NCBI RefSeq assembly: GCF_003014495.1
Contig: NZ_PYGC01000003.1
Location: 124,001-188,000 of the forward strand
Origin: Prolixibacter denitrificans
GTDB taxonomy: Bacteria > Bacteroidota > Bacteroidia > Bacteroidales > Prolixibacteraceae
Length of the DNA: 64,000 nucleotides
Direction: 5' to 3'
In this document: positions 50,939 to 59,087 of the stretch, piece after piece
Layout: the number at the start of each line of letters is the position of its first letter
How positions within the stretch are numbered: position 1 is the stretch's first letter
Made by a program: the position numbers and the translations under genes
Notes under the pieces: model-generated
The model's input: only the letters and a program-made list of their open reading frames with translations
The model's database searches: none
What the model was told of the DNA's origin: nothing

Positions 50939-51909
50939 TGACAAACAATACGACTTCGATAGGCCGGATCGTATGGTATTCCTGATTGGGCAACGGCAAA
51001 TGATTGCTTTATCAGTTTATTGCACACTGCAATCAGGGCTAGTTTTTTCGACTTTCCTTTATTTACCAGGCGTTGATAAAGCAACTGACACTGCGGATTA
51101 CATTGACTCGCTGTAAAACTACACATAAACAACTGGTTGCGGATATAAGGATTACCTCGTTTACTGATACGTGAACGACCTTTTATGCTGGTCCCCGATG
51201 AATGCTCTGTGGGAGATAAGCCACAAAATGAAGACACCTGCCGATAATTATCAAAATCACGGAAGCCATTGGTTAAAATGATAAGAAAAGCTGCTGTCTT
51301 CTTACCTATACCCGGGATGCTCGATAAATTAACAAACAAATCTCCATCGTATTGATGAATCAACGATTGCATTTCAGCTTCCATCAACGCAATTTCCTGG
51401 CGCACTTGTTTTAGCTGCCGTTTGAGCGAACGAATCAGTACTCCACTTTTAACTCCCCGACTTTCCAAACTCTGGATATGGTTCTTTAACGAGGTATTCT
51501 GTTTTAAATAAATAACAATCACCCGCTGAAGCTGCTTGCATTGAGTGATGTACTCCGGTGCCGGAATCCATGGTGATAATCCGGGCTGTTCCTGTCCATA
51601 TAAAGCAATCATGCGCGCATCACTTTTGTCGGTCTTGTTTTGCTGTAACTTCATCTGGATAAAACGCTTGATGGAAATAGGATTAACTACGGCCAGGCTG
51701 ATCTTGTGCCCATATAAATACATAGCAAGCTGCTGATAGTAGCTGCCGGTAGCTTCCATAACGCAAAAACTATTGGATGATAATTGTTTGGTAAACTCTC
51801 GAAACCCTTTGGGTTGATTAGCAAAAGAACGATGTCCGGCTTTACTGTCCCAAACATCAAATTTGTCTTTCGATATATCAACTCCCACAAAATGATTAAT
51901 TTTATTCAT
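50935..51909 (-). CDS. IS110-family transposase
   Basis: The start at MNKINHFVGVDISKDKFDVW gives 324 residues; the longer frame upstream is non-coding. The N-terminal DEDD RuvC-like domain shows the first Asp in GVDIS, the Glu in MEATGSY and Asps in KTDKSDARMIA. The C-terminal Transposase_20 domain has SIPGIGKKTAAFL and FCGLSPTEHSSGTSIKGRSR, with its catalytic serine region. It looks intact. It is the only minus-strand gene between 46 and 56 kb and interrupts the cassette-like array. Confidence 0.95.
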   Translation of the reverse strand: MNKINHFVGVDISKDKFDVWDSKAGHRSFANQPKGFREFTKQLSSNSFCVMEATGSYYQQLAMYLYGHKISLAVVNPISIKRFIQMKLQQNKTDKSDARMIALYGQEQPGLSPWIPAPEYITQCKQLQRVIVIYLKQNTSLKNHIQSLESRGVKSGVLIRSLKRQLKQVRQEIALMEAEMQSLIHQYDGDLFVNLSSIPGIGKKTAAFLIILTNGFRDFDNYRQVSSFCGLSPTEHSSGTSIKGRSRISKRGNPYIRNQLFMCSFTASQCNPQCQLLYQRLVNKGKSKKLALIAVCNKLIKQSFAVAQSGIPYDPAYRSRIVCQ

Positions 51910-52156
51910 AATATTTTGATTGCGAAGGAACGAAACTACGGTAATATAACTTCCTAAAAGCAGGCTTAACGGCCCAGAGAACTGACCATATTTCTGTAGT
52001 AAAAGAGTGGGGATAATCTTTGTTGACAGGCTCTGGTGGCCTAAATTGCATCTCAACCTTATTCCACTCTTTCGTTCTTTCTGTTAATTTTAAAAAGATA
52101 AGAAAATGTAAACTTAGGAATTGTCAAATGCCATGGCGAGCGTAGCACAAAGTTTA
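51910..52156 (-). ncRNA. Possible bridge RNA region of the IS110 element
   Basis: About 200-250 bp of non-coding DNA 5' of the transposase. In IS110-group elements this position encodes a structured bridge (seek) RNA that pairs with donor and target DNA. The presence here is inferred from position only; I could not confirm a fold or guide loops by eye. Confidence 0.3.
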
Positions 52157-52245
52157 GGGTATCGGTTCTCGTCTGATTCCCGTGTCCTTCGGACAGCAGG
52201 AAATCAAAAGAAAATCCGCCACAACTCATACACGAGCCGTTAGTC
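52157..52245. repeat. attC-like site upstream of the methyltransferase gene
   Basis: About 89 bp from GGGTATC to GTTAGTC. CTCGT (52168-52172) pairs with ACGAG (52232-52236), and a CCGTGTCC TTCG GGACAG-type hairpin lies in the middle. It would be the end of a cassette whose gene was lost or destroyed by the IS. Confidence 0.4.
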
Positions 52246-52270
52246 ACCATAAGAAGAGAAATCATCAAAA

Positions 52271-53164
52271 ATGAAAAGCAATCAAATCAATACAGATGCA
52301 GCTTCAAAAACGGGAGACCAACCCACCTTGACAGTGGCTATTGAGCAGAGTTTCCCCAAAAGCGAACGGGTTATCAACGACGAGCTGGCTCCTCTTCTTT
52401 TCACGGGTCTGAACCGCTTTTGGATACGGTTGTCCAAATTGCCGTTTATTCGAAACGGCTTCGTGAAATTGACTGAAAAATATATGACCGGTGGTTGGAG
52501 TAGCTTCCTGGTTCGTAAGCGATACATTGATGAAAGACTTGTTGAAACCATTCAAAAACAAAACATCAAAAGTATTGTGAACCTCGGAGCAGGATTCGAC
52601 ACTCGTTTATTTCGTCTTCCGGAAGTTCAAAACATGAAAAGCTGGGAAGTCGACCAGCCTGAGAATATCAAGGCAAAGCGAAGTGCTATTGAAAGAGCTT
52701 TGGGATCTTTCCCGGTTCATGTACAACAAGTAAGCATCAACTTCATCGAACAAGACATCACCAGCAAGCTGAAGGAAAATGGCTATCAACCGGAAGAGAA
52801 GACCTTTTTCATATGGGAAGCTGTATCTCAATATGTGGATGAATCATCGATTCAGAAAATGTTTGAATTCTTTTCCCATGCGCCTACCGGAAGCTACCTG
52901 GCATTTACCTATGTACCCATAGACTTTATCAAAGGTGAGAATCTCTATGGCCAGGAATTCTTGTTCAAAAAAACAGTGAAAGGTAATATCTGGCATTTCG
53001 GATTTGACCCAAAAGAAATAGGACCACAGCTTGACAAGTACGGTTGGAATTTAATCGAGGATTTAGGCTATGAAGAGCTGAATAATCGATATGTAAAGCC
53101 AACCGGAAGAAAACTGGGCGTAATGGAAGTAGAACGAGTGGTTTTTGCAGAAAAAATGAAATAA
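52271..53164 (+). CDS. SAM-dependent methyltransferase, LCMT/TcmP-like (cassette gene 8)
   Basis: A 297-residue class I methyltransferase of the leucine-carboxyl-methyltransferase-like family. SAM motif I is SIVNLGAGFDTRLFRLP (about residues 99-115), followed by the acidic VDQPENIKAKR of motif II and FFIWEAVSQYVDESSIQKM. The N terminus QFNxxAxxT-like stretch and YMTGGWSSFLVRKRYIDERL are typical. The substrate is unknown. A second member of the same family is encoded at 58224, with little close identity. It is GC-richer than adjacent cassettes, as expected if each cassette has its own history. Confidence 0.85.
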   Translation: MKSNQINTDAASKTGDQPTLTVAIEQSFPKSERVINDELAPLLFTGLNRFWIRLSKLPFIRNGFVKLTEKYMTGGWSSFLVRKRYIDERLVETIQKQNIKSIVNLGAGFDTRLFRLPEVQNMKSWEVDQPENIKAKRSAIERALGSFPVHVQQVSINFIEQDITSKLKENGYQPEEKTFFIWEAVSQYVDESSIQKMFEFFSHAPTGSYLAFTYVPIDFIKGENLYGQEFLFKKTVKGNIWHFGFDPKEIGPQLDKYGWNLIEDLGYEELNNRYVKPTGRKLGVMEVERVVFAEKMK

Positions 53165-53171
53165 GAACAGG

Positions 53172-53238
53172 GCCTGACAATGTGTTAAGTGCATAGCACC
53201 GTAGGTGATGCGACGAAACCATACACCAACCGTTATCA
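53172..53238. repeat. attC-like site following cassette gene 8
   Basis: 67 bp from GCCTGAC to GTTATCA. The end GTTATCAGC also occurs at 55496, before cassette gene 13. The middle contains GTGCATAGCAC. Confidence 0.4.
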
Positions 53239-53249
53239 GCAACTAAACA

Positions 53250-53798
53250 ATGATAAAGATGCCATACATAATTATGAGTTTATTGATACTAGGATTCAAT
53301 TCTATTATCAATGATGAAAAATCTGCGGCTTTTGATTTAAGAAAAGACTTAACACACTTTTCGTATAGTATGAATGAATCCGACTCAATGATAATTGTTG
53401 CTAATTTATCAGCCTGTTCTTCCAGGTGGCATGAGACGAATATATTGACAAAGAAGAATAATCAAATTTTAATTTCTACCTCAGCTAAAGGTGATTTTGT
53501 TGAAGATGATGAGAAACAATTAAAGTCTACATTTTATCATTTCGCCCAAAATGATTCATTAAATTTCGAAAATCTCTTTTCGTATATGGAGAAAAAAAAT
53601 GTACAAGGCAAAAAAACAAAGTCTAACGTTTTTACAATCATCTTCAAACAGGATACAGTCACATTTTATTCTTACGGACTAAATGACCATTTGAATAATA
53701 TTAATTATTACATAAAAATTAAAAGGAGAATTTATCCTAGCGTTAAGATGTATCAGCCGTTGGAAATTCCGCCAAAACCAGATGAACAAAAAGAGTAA
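53250..53798 (+). CDS. Exported protein of unknown function (cassette gene 9)
   Basis: A 182-residue product with an N-terminal hydrophobic segment (MPYIIMSLLILGFNSII) acting as signal or anchor. The body has alternating strands (FSYSMNESDSMIIVANLSAC; NVFTIIFKQDTVTFYSYG) and a Lys/Pro-rich C terminus. No family recognised. AT-rich. Confidence 0.6.
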   Translation: MIKMPYIIMSLLILGFNSIINDEKSAAFDLRKDLTHFSYSMNESDSMIIVANLSACSSRWHETNILTKKNNQILISTSAKGDFVEDDEKQLKSTFYHFAQNDSLNFENLFSYMEKKNVQGKKTKSNVFTIIFKQDTVTFYSYGLNDHLNNINYYIKIKRRIYPSVKMYQPLEIPPKPDEQKE

Positions 53799-53804
53799 AA
53801 CTGC

Positions 53805-53888
53805 TGGTAACAAATTGCCACTTCTTGCAGGTTTGGCAACCCCGATTCGCATCGGGACCGCCCGGCCACATACAAGTGGCTGTTAGGG
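53805..53888. repeat. attC-like site following cassette gene 9 (best example)
   Basis: 84 bp from TGGTAAC to GTTAGGG. The L-like arms GCCACTT (53817-53823) and AAGTGGC (53874-53880) are perfectly complementary, inside the pairing TAAC and GTTA ends. Spacers are 5 and 1 bp, so the folded site is asymmetric, as required for strand choice in attC. CCCGATTCGCATCGGG forms the tip. Confidence 0.65.
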
Positions 53889-53894
53889 GTAATT

Positions 53895-54209
53895 ATGGAA
53901 AAACCAAACAACAATATGACTATTCCGGAAAGCGAGACACTGAAACAAAAAAGAAATCGAAGAGAAAGGATAATAATCGGTGGACTGTTTCTGATTTCTT
54001 TTATCATTCAACTCGTTTTGACTGATTTTGAACTTAAACAAAGCTTTTTGAGTGCATTGGTTCAATTGCTCTCATCTTGGATACTGAGTTTCGTTTTCGT
54101 TCAGTTTCGTAGAAAATATTTTGAAACGAATCTGTTAATTGCGTGGAGAAACTGGTACATAGCAATAATGGTTATTTCTATTATTTCATCCTTATTTCTT
54201 GAGTCATGA
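53895..54209 (+). CDS. Small membrane protein of unknown function (cassette gene 10)
   Basis: A 104-residue protein with a charged N terminus and three hydrophobic segments (IIIGGLFLISFIIQLVL; LVQLLSSWILSFVFVQF; WYIAIMVISIISSLFL). No family recognised. The start lies 7 bp after the end box of the preceding site, as usual in cassettes. Confidence 0.6.
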   Translation: MEKPNNNMTIPESETLKQKRNRRERIIIGGLFLISFIIQLVLTDFELKQSFLSALVQLLSSWILSFVFVQFRRKYFETNLLIAWRNWYIAIMVISIISSLFLES

Positions 54210-54231
54210 TAAAAAAATTTAAAAATCGAAC

Positions 54232-54290
54232 GCATAAGAATTTGTCATATGGCAGACTTTCGCTCGCCACATGCAAGTGACCGTTGTACG
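54232..54290. repeat. attC-like site following cassette gene 10
   Basis: 59 bp from CGCATAAG to GTTGTAC. GTCA and TGAC pair, as do GGCAG and the CTCGCC side. The word CCACATGCAAGTGACCGTTG is close to CCACATACAAGTG of the sites at 50112 and 53805. Confidence 0.5.
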
Positions 54291-54358
54291 CAACGATTAA
54301 AAGCATAATTACACATCAATAAACGACTATAAATTTGAAAAATGGAGGTTCTTGTCAT

Positions 54359-55117
54359 ATGAATAGCAAACTTATTGAAGCGTTGAAATTGAAAATGCAA
54401 CCAGTGGCGATTATACTGACTGACGATAACCCGGAAGACGGACTTCACTTCAAGGAAGGAAATATGCGCGGCTGTGTGGCTTCCATGTTGGTGTCGGCAA
54501 GTAAGAAAAACCGCCTGGCCTTTTTTGATCGTAAAACCTTCGGTTGTCCCGGAGGGGGCACCGGTCTGGGATTTGGCGACCGATACGGAAAATTTCCGAT
54601 TGATTGCCTCCTCTCCACGGGGAATGAGGAGATGGCCAACCAAATGGGCCGCCAAAGCTCATACATGCTGGAGGGTGAACGGTTTTACAAAAGTCCTGAA
54701 CAGGCAAGAAAATGGGTTGATTCGCTCCCGATGACCGATGTTCCTACTCAATATGTCGTGTTTAAACCCTGGGAACTGCTCACGGAAGAGGATAAACCCG
54801 AATTGATTGTCTTTTTTGCCAATGCAGATCAGTTGTCGGCCCTGGTGGTGATGGCAGATTATGACCGTGGTACCAATCGGAGTATTACAGCGCCTTTTGG
54901 TGCGGCATGTCAACCCATACTCTTTGGCTATGAAGAGGCAAAGAAAGAAAATCCCAGGGCTGTGATAGGCTTTTTTGATATTTCAAAGCGTTCTATTGTC
55001 GACAGGGAGACTTTGACGTTTACGGTTCCATTCAAGATGTTTCAGGAGATGGAAGGTAATGTGGAAGGCAGTTTCCTGGAGTTGCACGCCTGGCAAAAAT
55101 TGCAGGAGCGCCAGTGA
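54359..55117 (+). CDS. DUF169 domain protein (cassette gene 11)
   Basis: A DUF169-family protein of 252 residues; the ATG at 54359 follows a GGAGG ribosome-binding site and is preferred over 54335. KMQPVAIILTDDNPEDGLHF, RGCVASMLVSASKKNRLAFF and CPGGGTGLGFGDRY are family segments with conserved cysteines. The function is not established; some members are near iron-sulfur or molybdenum genes. GC content is higher than in adjacent cassettes. Confidence 0.85.
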   Translation: MNSKLIEALKLKMQPVAIILTDDNPEDGLHFKEGNMRGCVASMLVSASKKNRLAFFDRKTFGCPGGGTGLGFGDRYGKFPIDCLLSTGNEEMANQMGRQSSYMLEGERFYKSPEQARKWVDSLPMTDVPTQYVVFKPWELLTEEDKPELIVFFANADQLSALVVMADYDRGTNRSITAPFGAACQPILFGYEEAKKENPRAVIGFFDISKRSIVDRETLTFTVPFKMFQEMEGNVEGSFLELHAWQKLQERQ

Positions 55118-55184
55118 TTTCATCTCGTTCTATGGATGAAAAGAGATGCTCTGCCTTCTTCACAACCGACTAGTCACTAGTAAT

Positions 55185-55475
55185 ATGAAAGCGAAAATTG
55201 TTGAATTCTTAAGTAAAGGTCGGGGCGGATATATCATATATAAAGATGAAACTGGGCATATAAAGTTCTTTTTTGAATTTGGAGGTGGAGATTGTATTGC
55301 AATCATTTACGTACCGACAACCGATGAATGGAAGTCGAAAACAAACCGTGAAATTGCACAGCGACAATCAATATTAACCTTCATAGCAGAACAGTCAATA
55401 AAAGTTCAGGCGCCCGACTGTTATTACGAGATATCGGAAAACTATATTGAAATATTAAATAAAAAGACCAGCTAA
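55185..55475 (+). CDS. Small protein of unknown function (cassette gene 12)
   Basis: A soluble 96-residue protein (start at MKAKIVEFLSKGRGGYIIYK; an upstream in-frame ATG at 55146 is less likely). The FFFEFGGGDCIAIIYVPTTDEW stretch suggests a small alpha/beta domain. No family recognised. Confidence 0.6.
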   Translation: MKAKIVEFLSKGRGGYIIYKDETGHIKFFFEFGGGDCIAIIYVPTTDEWKSKTNREIAQRQSILTFIAEQSIKVQAPDCYYEISENYIEILNKKTS

Positions 55476-55531
55476 AAGATGCTATATTAAATAGCGTTAT
55501 CAGCCGCAATGGCAACTAACAACCTACCGAT

Positions 55532-55942
55532 ATGAACAATATTCAGAAAAAGACAAATGGCAACAAAGACATGAAATGGTATGGGCTACCTTTTATTGTT
55601 GTGGGGCTCTTAATTACGGTAACAATCATATATACATCGGATAAAAAGTCGAGTGAAATACAGATAAGAATCAACGACTTAGTTAACGAACAAATAAGTG
55701 GCATCGTTTCCTCTGTTTCTCAAAATAGAGGCACCATTACATTGAGGCTAAAAAACAAAGTAAACATACCTTACTACTTTGAAATCACAAGAAATTACTC
55801 TCTGTCACCTTATGATTTAAATGAATTTCTTCAAAGAGGAGACTCAATATACAAAGCCAAAAACTCAATGCGACTGGAAGTTTTCAGAGGAAACAAGAGT
55901 TTCTACTTTATCTTAAATGAAAGAATAAATCAAGGGAATTAA
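55532..55942 (+). CDS. Small membrane-anchored protein of unknown function (cassette gene 13)
   Basis: A 136-residue protein with one transmembrane segment (YGLPFIVVGLLITVTIIY) near the N terminus and a beta domain (ISGIVSSVSQNRGTITLRLK; LEVFRGNKSFYFIL) of the same style as cassette gene 4. It is the last gene of the array; the following 230 bp hold no site as clear as the earlier ones. Confidence 0.6.
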   Translation: MNNIQKKTNGNKDMKWYGLPFIVVGLLITVTIIYTSDKKSSEIQIRINDLVNEQISGIVSSVSQNRGTITLRLKNKVNIPYYFEITRNYSLSPYDLNEFLQRGDSIYKAKNSMRLEVFRGNKSFYFILNERINQGN

Positions 55943-56105
55943 AAAAGCATCTGCTCATTACATTGTACAAATAACATTGCTGAATCCGCTCATTTCTCTG
56001 ATAATAAATTGAATCCCTACCTAAAGCCCATTACTATAGCAACCTCTATATAACAATCAATTAGTGCCCTCCGTCCCCTCTTCCACTTCTTTTTCTTTCA
56101 AAACA

Positions 56106-56153
56106 TTTGCGTAGTTAAATGACTACACATATATTTGTAGTCAAATAGCTACA
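56106..56153 (+). promoter_or_regulatory. Promoter and operator of the ArsR-family gene
   Basis: TTTG at 56106-56109 and TATATTTG at 56130-56137 match the Bacteroidota -33 and -7 boxes (TTTG, TAnnTTTG) with a 20-bp spacer. The -7 box lies between perfect inverted arms TGACTAC (56120-56126) and GTAGTCA (56137-56143); TGTAG/CTACA at 56136-56153 adds a second dyad. Binding of the ArsR protein here would block the promoter. Confidence 0.8.
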
Positions 56154-56177
56154 CAATAAACACCAAAGGATGTACCG

Positions 56178-56501
56178 ATGAACTTAAGACGAGACGTATT
56201 TCAAGCCATAGCCGATCCCACCCGCAGGGCGATACTCCTGCTGGTGGCATCGCAATCGCTCACCGCAGGTGCCATTGCCTCCAACTTCGATACGGCCCGA
56301 CCGACCGTTTCGAAACACCTGCAAATCCTAACCGAGTGCGAACTGCTGACGCAAGAGCAAAACGGCAGGGCCATCTATTATCATCTGAATCCGCAAAAGA
56401 TGAAAGAGATTGCCGACTTCATCGAGCCATTCAGAAAGCTATGGGACGACCGGTTTAACAAGCTGGAATCGATCATGAAGAACTATAAATCTGATAAATA
56501 A
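56178..56501 (+). CDS. ArsR-family winged-helix transcriptional regulator
   Basis: A 107-residue ArsR-type repressor: [19 protein letters not shown], then the recognition helix [20 protein letters not shown] and the wing [13 protein letters not shown]. No metal-binding Cys pair (CVC) is present, so it belongs to the non-metal branch that commonly precedes SRPBCC genes. It is 3 bp ahead of such a gene, and a dyad covers its promoter, so autoregulation is likely. Confidence 0.92.
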   Translation: MNLRRDVFQAIADPTRRAILLLVASQSLTAGAIASNFDTARPTVSKHLQILTECELLTQEQNGRAIYYHLNPQKMKEIADFIEPFRKLWDDRFNKLESIMKNYKSDK

Positions 56502-56504
56502 CCA

Positions 56505-56975
56505 ATGATGGAGAGAAAGACAAAAGTCGATGCTAAAGAGGGCAAACACGACATTCTGATTACACGGGAATTTGATTTGCCGGTAGAACTGCTTTTCAAA
56601 GCTTACGAAAAACCCGACATTTTAGCGCAGTGGATGGGAACCAACGTGCTGAAACTGGAAAGCAAAAAGCATGGCAGCTACCAGTTCGAAACAACCGATG
56701 CCCAGGGGAACGTTGTTTTCCGTGCCAACGGGACCATCCATGAGTTTACTCCGAACCGGCGAATCATCCGCACATTTGAAATGGAAAATACACCTTTCCC
56801 AGTTCAGCTGGAGTTCCTGGAATTCAAAAGCCTCACTGACGAAACCAGCCAACTCACCATGCACATGGTGTTTCGCTCAGTTGCCGATAGGAACCAGTTG
56901 CTGCAGATGCCGTTTGCTCAAGGCATCAACATGGCACACGACCGGTTACAGGATATTGTCAGCCAATTAAAATAG
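56505..56975 (+). CDS. SRPBCC/AHSA1-family protein
   Basis: A 156-residue START-like (Bet v1/AHSA1) domain: ILITREFDLPVELLFKAYE at the start, WMGTNVLKLESKKHGSY in the middle, and the long C-terminal helix LLQMPFAQGINMAHDRLQDIV. The fold has a hydrophobic pocket for an unknown ligand. ArsR plus SRPBCC operons are common, and the regulator presumably controls it. Confidence 0.88.
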   Translation: MMERKTKVDAKEGKHDILITREFDLPVELLFKAYEKPDILAQWMGTNVLKLESKKHGSYQFETTDAQGNVVFRANGTIHEFTPNRRIIRTFEMENTPFPVQLEFLEFKSLTDETSQLTMHMVFRSVADRNQLLQMPFAQGINMAHDRLQDIVSQLK

Positions 56976-57055
56976 CCGTCTATCGCCTTAAGAGCTAAGA
57001 CACTCGTATGCAAGTCTTGAAAAGACAAAAATGATTCAATCATTGTGTGAAACGA

Positions 57056-57176
57056 ATCAAGTGAAGATTTTTCAGTCTTTTTACCCCGGCCCTAAAGGGT
57101 GAATCCTAAAAAATCAAAGTTTCCCTTTAGCCCCGAATTCTCAGGGAAGGGTAAAAAATCTGGGTTTTCTTCACGA
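57056..57176. repeat. Dispersed ~120-bp repeat, copy B (inverse of 35110-35232)
   Basis: Reads as the reverse complement of the copy at 35.1 kb, with CCCCGGCCCTAAAGGGTGAA and ATTTTTCAGTCTTTTT conserved. No coding potential. Confidence 0.8.
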
Positions 57177-57234
57177 CAGCTTGTTTCACGCAAAATATAT
57201 AATTCGTAAATCTAACATTCAAAAGAGATAAGCT

Positions 57235-57600
57235 ATGAATATTCTATTATGGGTTCTTCAAATACTGCTCGCCCTGCACACTATCATGGGCGCCATCTGG
57301 AAATTTACCAATCCCGAACAAACCGTACCTTCTTTGCAGGCGATTCCTCACGGGGTCTGGCTCGCATTGAGCGTCGTTGAGTTTCTTTGTGCCCTGGGGC
57401 TCATCCTTCCGGCATTTATGAAACGCCTGACTATCCTCACTCCCATCGCCGCACTCGTTATCGTTGCTGAAATGCTATTGTATATCGGATTGAATCTTTT
57501 CTCGGGCAATGCAGTATACAGTGAAATAGTCTACTGGCTGGTGGTAGCAGTTATCAGTGCATTTATCGCTTACGGCAGGCTGGTGCTCAAACCGCTTTAA
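57235..57600 (+). CDS. DoxX-like small membrane protein
   Basis: A 121-residue protein with four transmembrane segments and the DoxX-type layout (ILLWVLQILLALHTIMGAIWK; ALSVVEFLCALGLILPAF). Function unknown; relatives are found next to redox and stress genes. It sits between ArsR/SRPBCC and YdeI-like genes. Confidence 0.72.
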   Translation: MNILLWVLQILLALHTIMGAIWKFTNPEQTVPSLQAIPHGVWLALSVVEFLCALGLILPAFMKRLTILTPIAALVIVAEMLLYIGLNLFSGNAVYSEIVYWLVVAVISAFIAYGRLVLKPL

Positions 57601-57652
57601 TATTTTTCAGGAATAAAAAATCATTGAATCAGAAGATTGTAAACAGACCGAC

Positions 57653-58234
57653 ATGAATCCGAAAGTTGACGAGTTTTTAAGCAAAGCCAGGAAATGGCAG
57701 GACGAGATGACCAAATTGAGAAGCATCGTGCTCGATTGCGGACTGAACGAAGAAGTGAAATGGATGCATCCCTGCTATACGTACCAGAACAGTAATGTGG
57801 TGTTGATACATGGCTTTAAGGAATACTGTGCGCTGCTGTTTTTCAAAGGCGCATTGCTGAAAGACACCAACGGCATTCTCATTCAGCAAACGGAGAATGT
57901 ACAGGCAGGACGCCAGATTCGGTTCACCAACCTGCAGGATATCGTCGAACAGCAAGCGACCATCAAAGCCTACATCTTCGAAGCGATTGAAGCGGAGAAA
58001 GCCGGCCTGAAAGTGGAGATGAAAAAGACGAAGGATTATCCGGTTCCGGAAGAACTCCAAACAAAGCTGGATGAAAGCCCGGCCCTGAAAACTGCTTTCG
58101 AGGCTTTAACTCCCGGAAGGCAACGGGCCTATCTTTTTCATTTCGCTCAACCCAAGCAATCGAAAACCCGGACGGCCAGAGTGGAGAAATGCATTCCGCA
58201 GATTCTGGATGGGAAGGGATTGAATGATCGGTAG
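57653..58234 (+). CDS. YdeI/OmpD-associated family protein (DUF1801 + YdeI C terminus)
   Basis: A 193-residue protein. The N-terminal ~115 residues are a DUF1801 domain (LNEEVKWMHPCYTYQNSNVV; CALLFFKGALLKD). The C-terminal part (PVPEELQTKLDESPALKTAF; LTPGRQRAYLFHFAQPKQSKTR) is the YdeI-type bacteriocin/OmpD-associated domain. The biochemical role is unclear. The 3' end overlaps the methyltransferase gene by 11 bp, so the two are translationally coupled. Confidence 0.85.
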   Translation: MNPKVDEFLSKARKWQDEMTKLRSIVLDCGLNEEVKWMHPCYTYQNSNVVLIHGFKEYCALLFFKGALLKDTNGILIQQTENVQAGRQIRFTNLQDIVEQQATIKAYIFEAIEAEKAGLKVEMKKTKDYPVPEELQTKLDESPALKTAFEALTPGRQRAYLFHFAQPKQSKTRTARVEKCIPQILDGKGLNDR

Positions 58235-59087
58235 TATGACACAAAAAAAGCAAACAAAAGAGCCGGATAACACTGCCGTCAGAACAGCACTTTGGAGAGC
58301 CTTGCATGTGCAGGTAGATGCTGAACCTCATATCCTCGAAGATGGAATCGGATTGAAATTGGTCGCTCCGCCCGACGGCTGGCAGGAACGCCCTGATATG
58401 AAATATACACAACGCCTTCGGGCTTCGGTGGTAGCCCGTGCCCGTCTGATTGAAGACTTCGTTGTGGAACAGAATCAACAAGGAATTGAGCAGTATGTTA
58501 TTCTGGGCGCCGGCCTCGACACCTTCGCCCAACGCAGACAGGAGGCTGTTTCCCCGCTTCATATATTTGAAATCGATCAGCCCGACACGATGACGTGGAA
58601 AGAACAACGTTTAAATGAAATTGGATTGGACGTTCCGGACAATTTGCATTTTGTACCCGTCGATTTTGAGACTTCTTCGTGGTGGGAGCAACTCCTGGCG
58701 GCAGGATTTAACATCAGCCAACCGGCAGTTGTCGCCTGTACCGGTGTGAGTTTGTACCTGACCGAAGAGGCCATCGTGGCGATGTTGAAACAACTGGCGG
58801 GGCTGGTAGCAAACTCTCAGTTGATCATGTCATTTTATCTTCCGCTGGAGTTACTGGATGAAGAAGACCAGCAGATGCAGCAAATGGCTGAGAAAGGTGC
58901 CCGCGAAGCCGGAACACCCATGGTGAGTTTCTTTAACCCGGATAAAATATTGAACCTGGCCCGTGAAGCCGGCTTTAAGAAGGCAAAAACATTATCGACA
59001 AAAGATATCGTAGAAGCCTATTTTGCCAACCGCACCGACGACCTGGTGCCTGCCAGCGGTGAGGTCTTTCTCATTGCAACAATCTAA
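58224..59087 (+). CDS. SAM-dependent methyltransferase, LCMT/TcmP-like
   Basis: A 287-residue class I methyltransferase. YVILGAGLDTFAQRR is SAM motif I, with FEIDQPDTMTWKEQRL as the acidic loop, and VACTGVSLYLTEEAIVAML the post-motif helix typical of the family. It belongs to the same broad family as the cassette-borne enzyme at 52271 but is only distantly similar. It may start 9 bp later at the second ATG. Confidence 0.87.
   Translation: MIGSMTQKKQTKEPDNTAVRTALWRALHVQVDAEPHILEDGIGLKLVAPPDGWQERPDMKYTQRLRASVVARARLIEDFVVEQNQQGIEQYVILGAGLDTFAQRRQEAVSPLHIFEIDQPDTMTWKEQRLNEIGLDVPDNLHFVPVDFETSSWWEQLLAAGFNISQPAVVACTGVSLYLTEEAIVAMLKQLAGLVANSQLIMSFYLPLELLDEEDQQMQQMAEKGAREAGTPMVSFFNPDKILNLAREAGFKKAKTLSTKDIVEAYFANRTDDLVPASGEVFLIATI

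Larger units (their letters stand above)
50860..52150 (-). mobile_element. IS110-family insertion sequence (ends not resolved)
   Basis: Contains one transposase gene and about 200 bp of non-coding DNA upstream of it. IS110 elements lack obvious terminal inverted repeats, so the exact ends cannot be read from one copy; the limits given are the intervals left by the neighbouring cassette sequences. The non-coding part 5' of the transposase is where IS110-group elements encode their bridge RNA. Confidence 0.6.
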
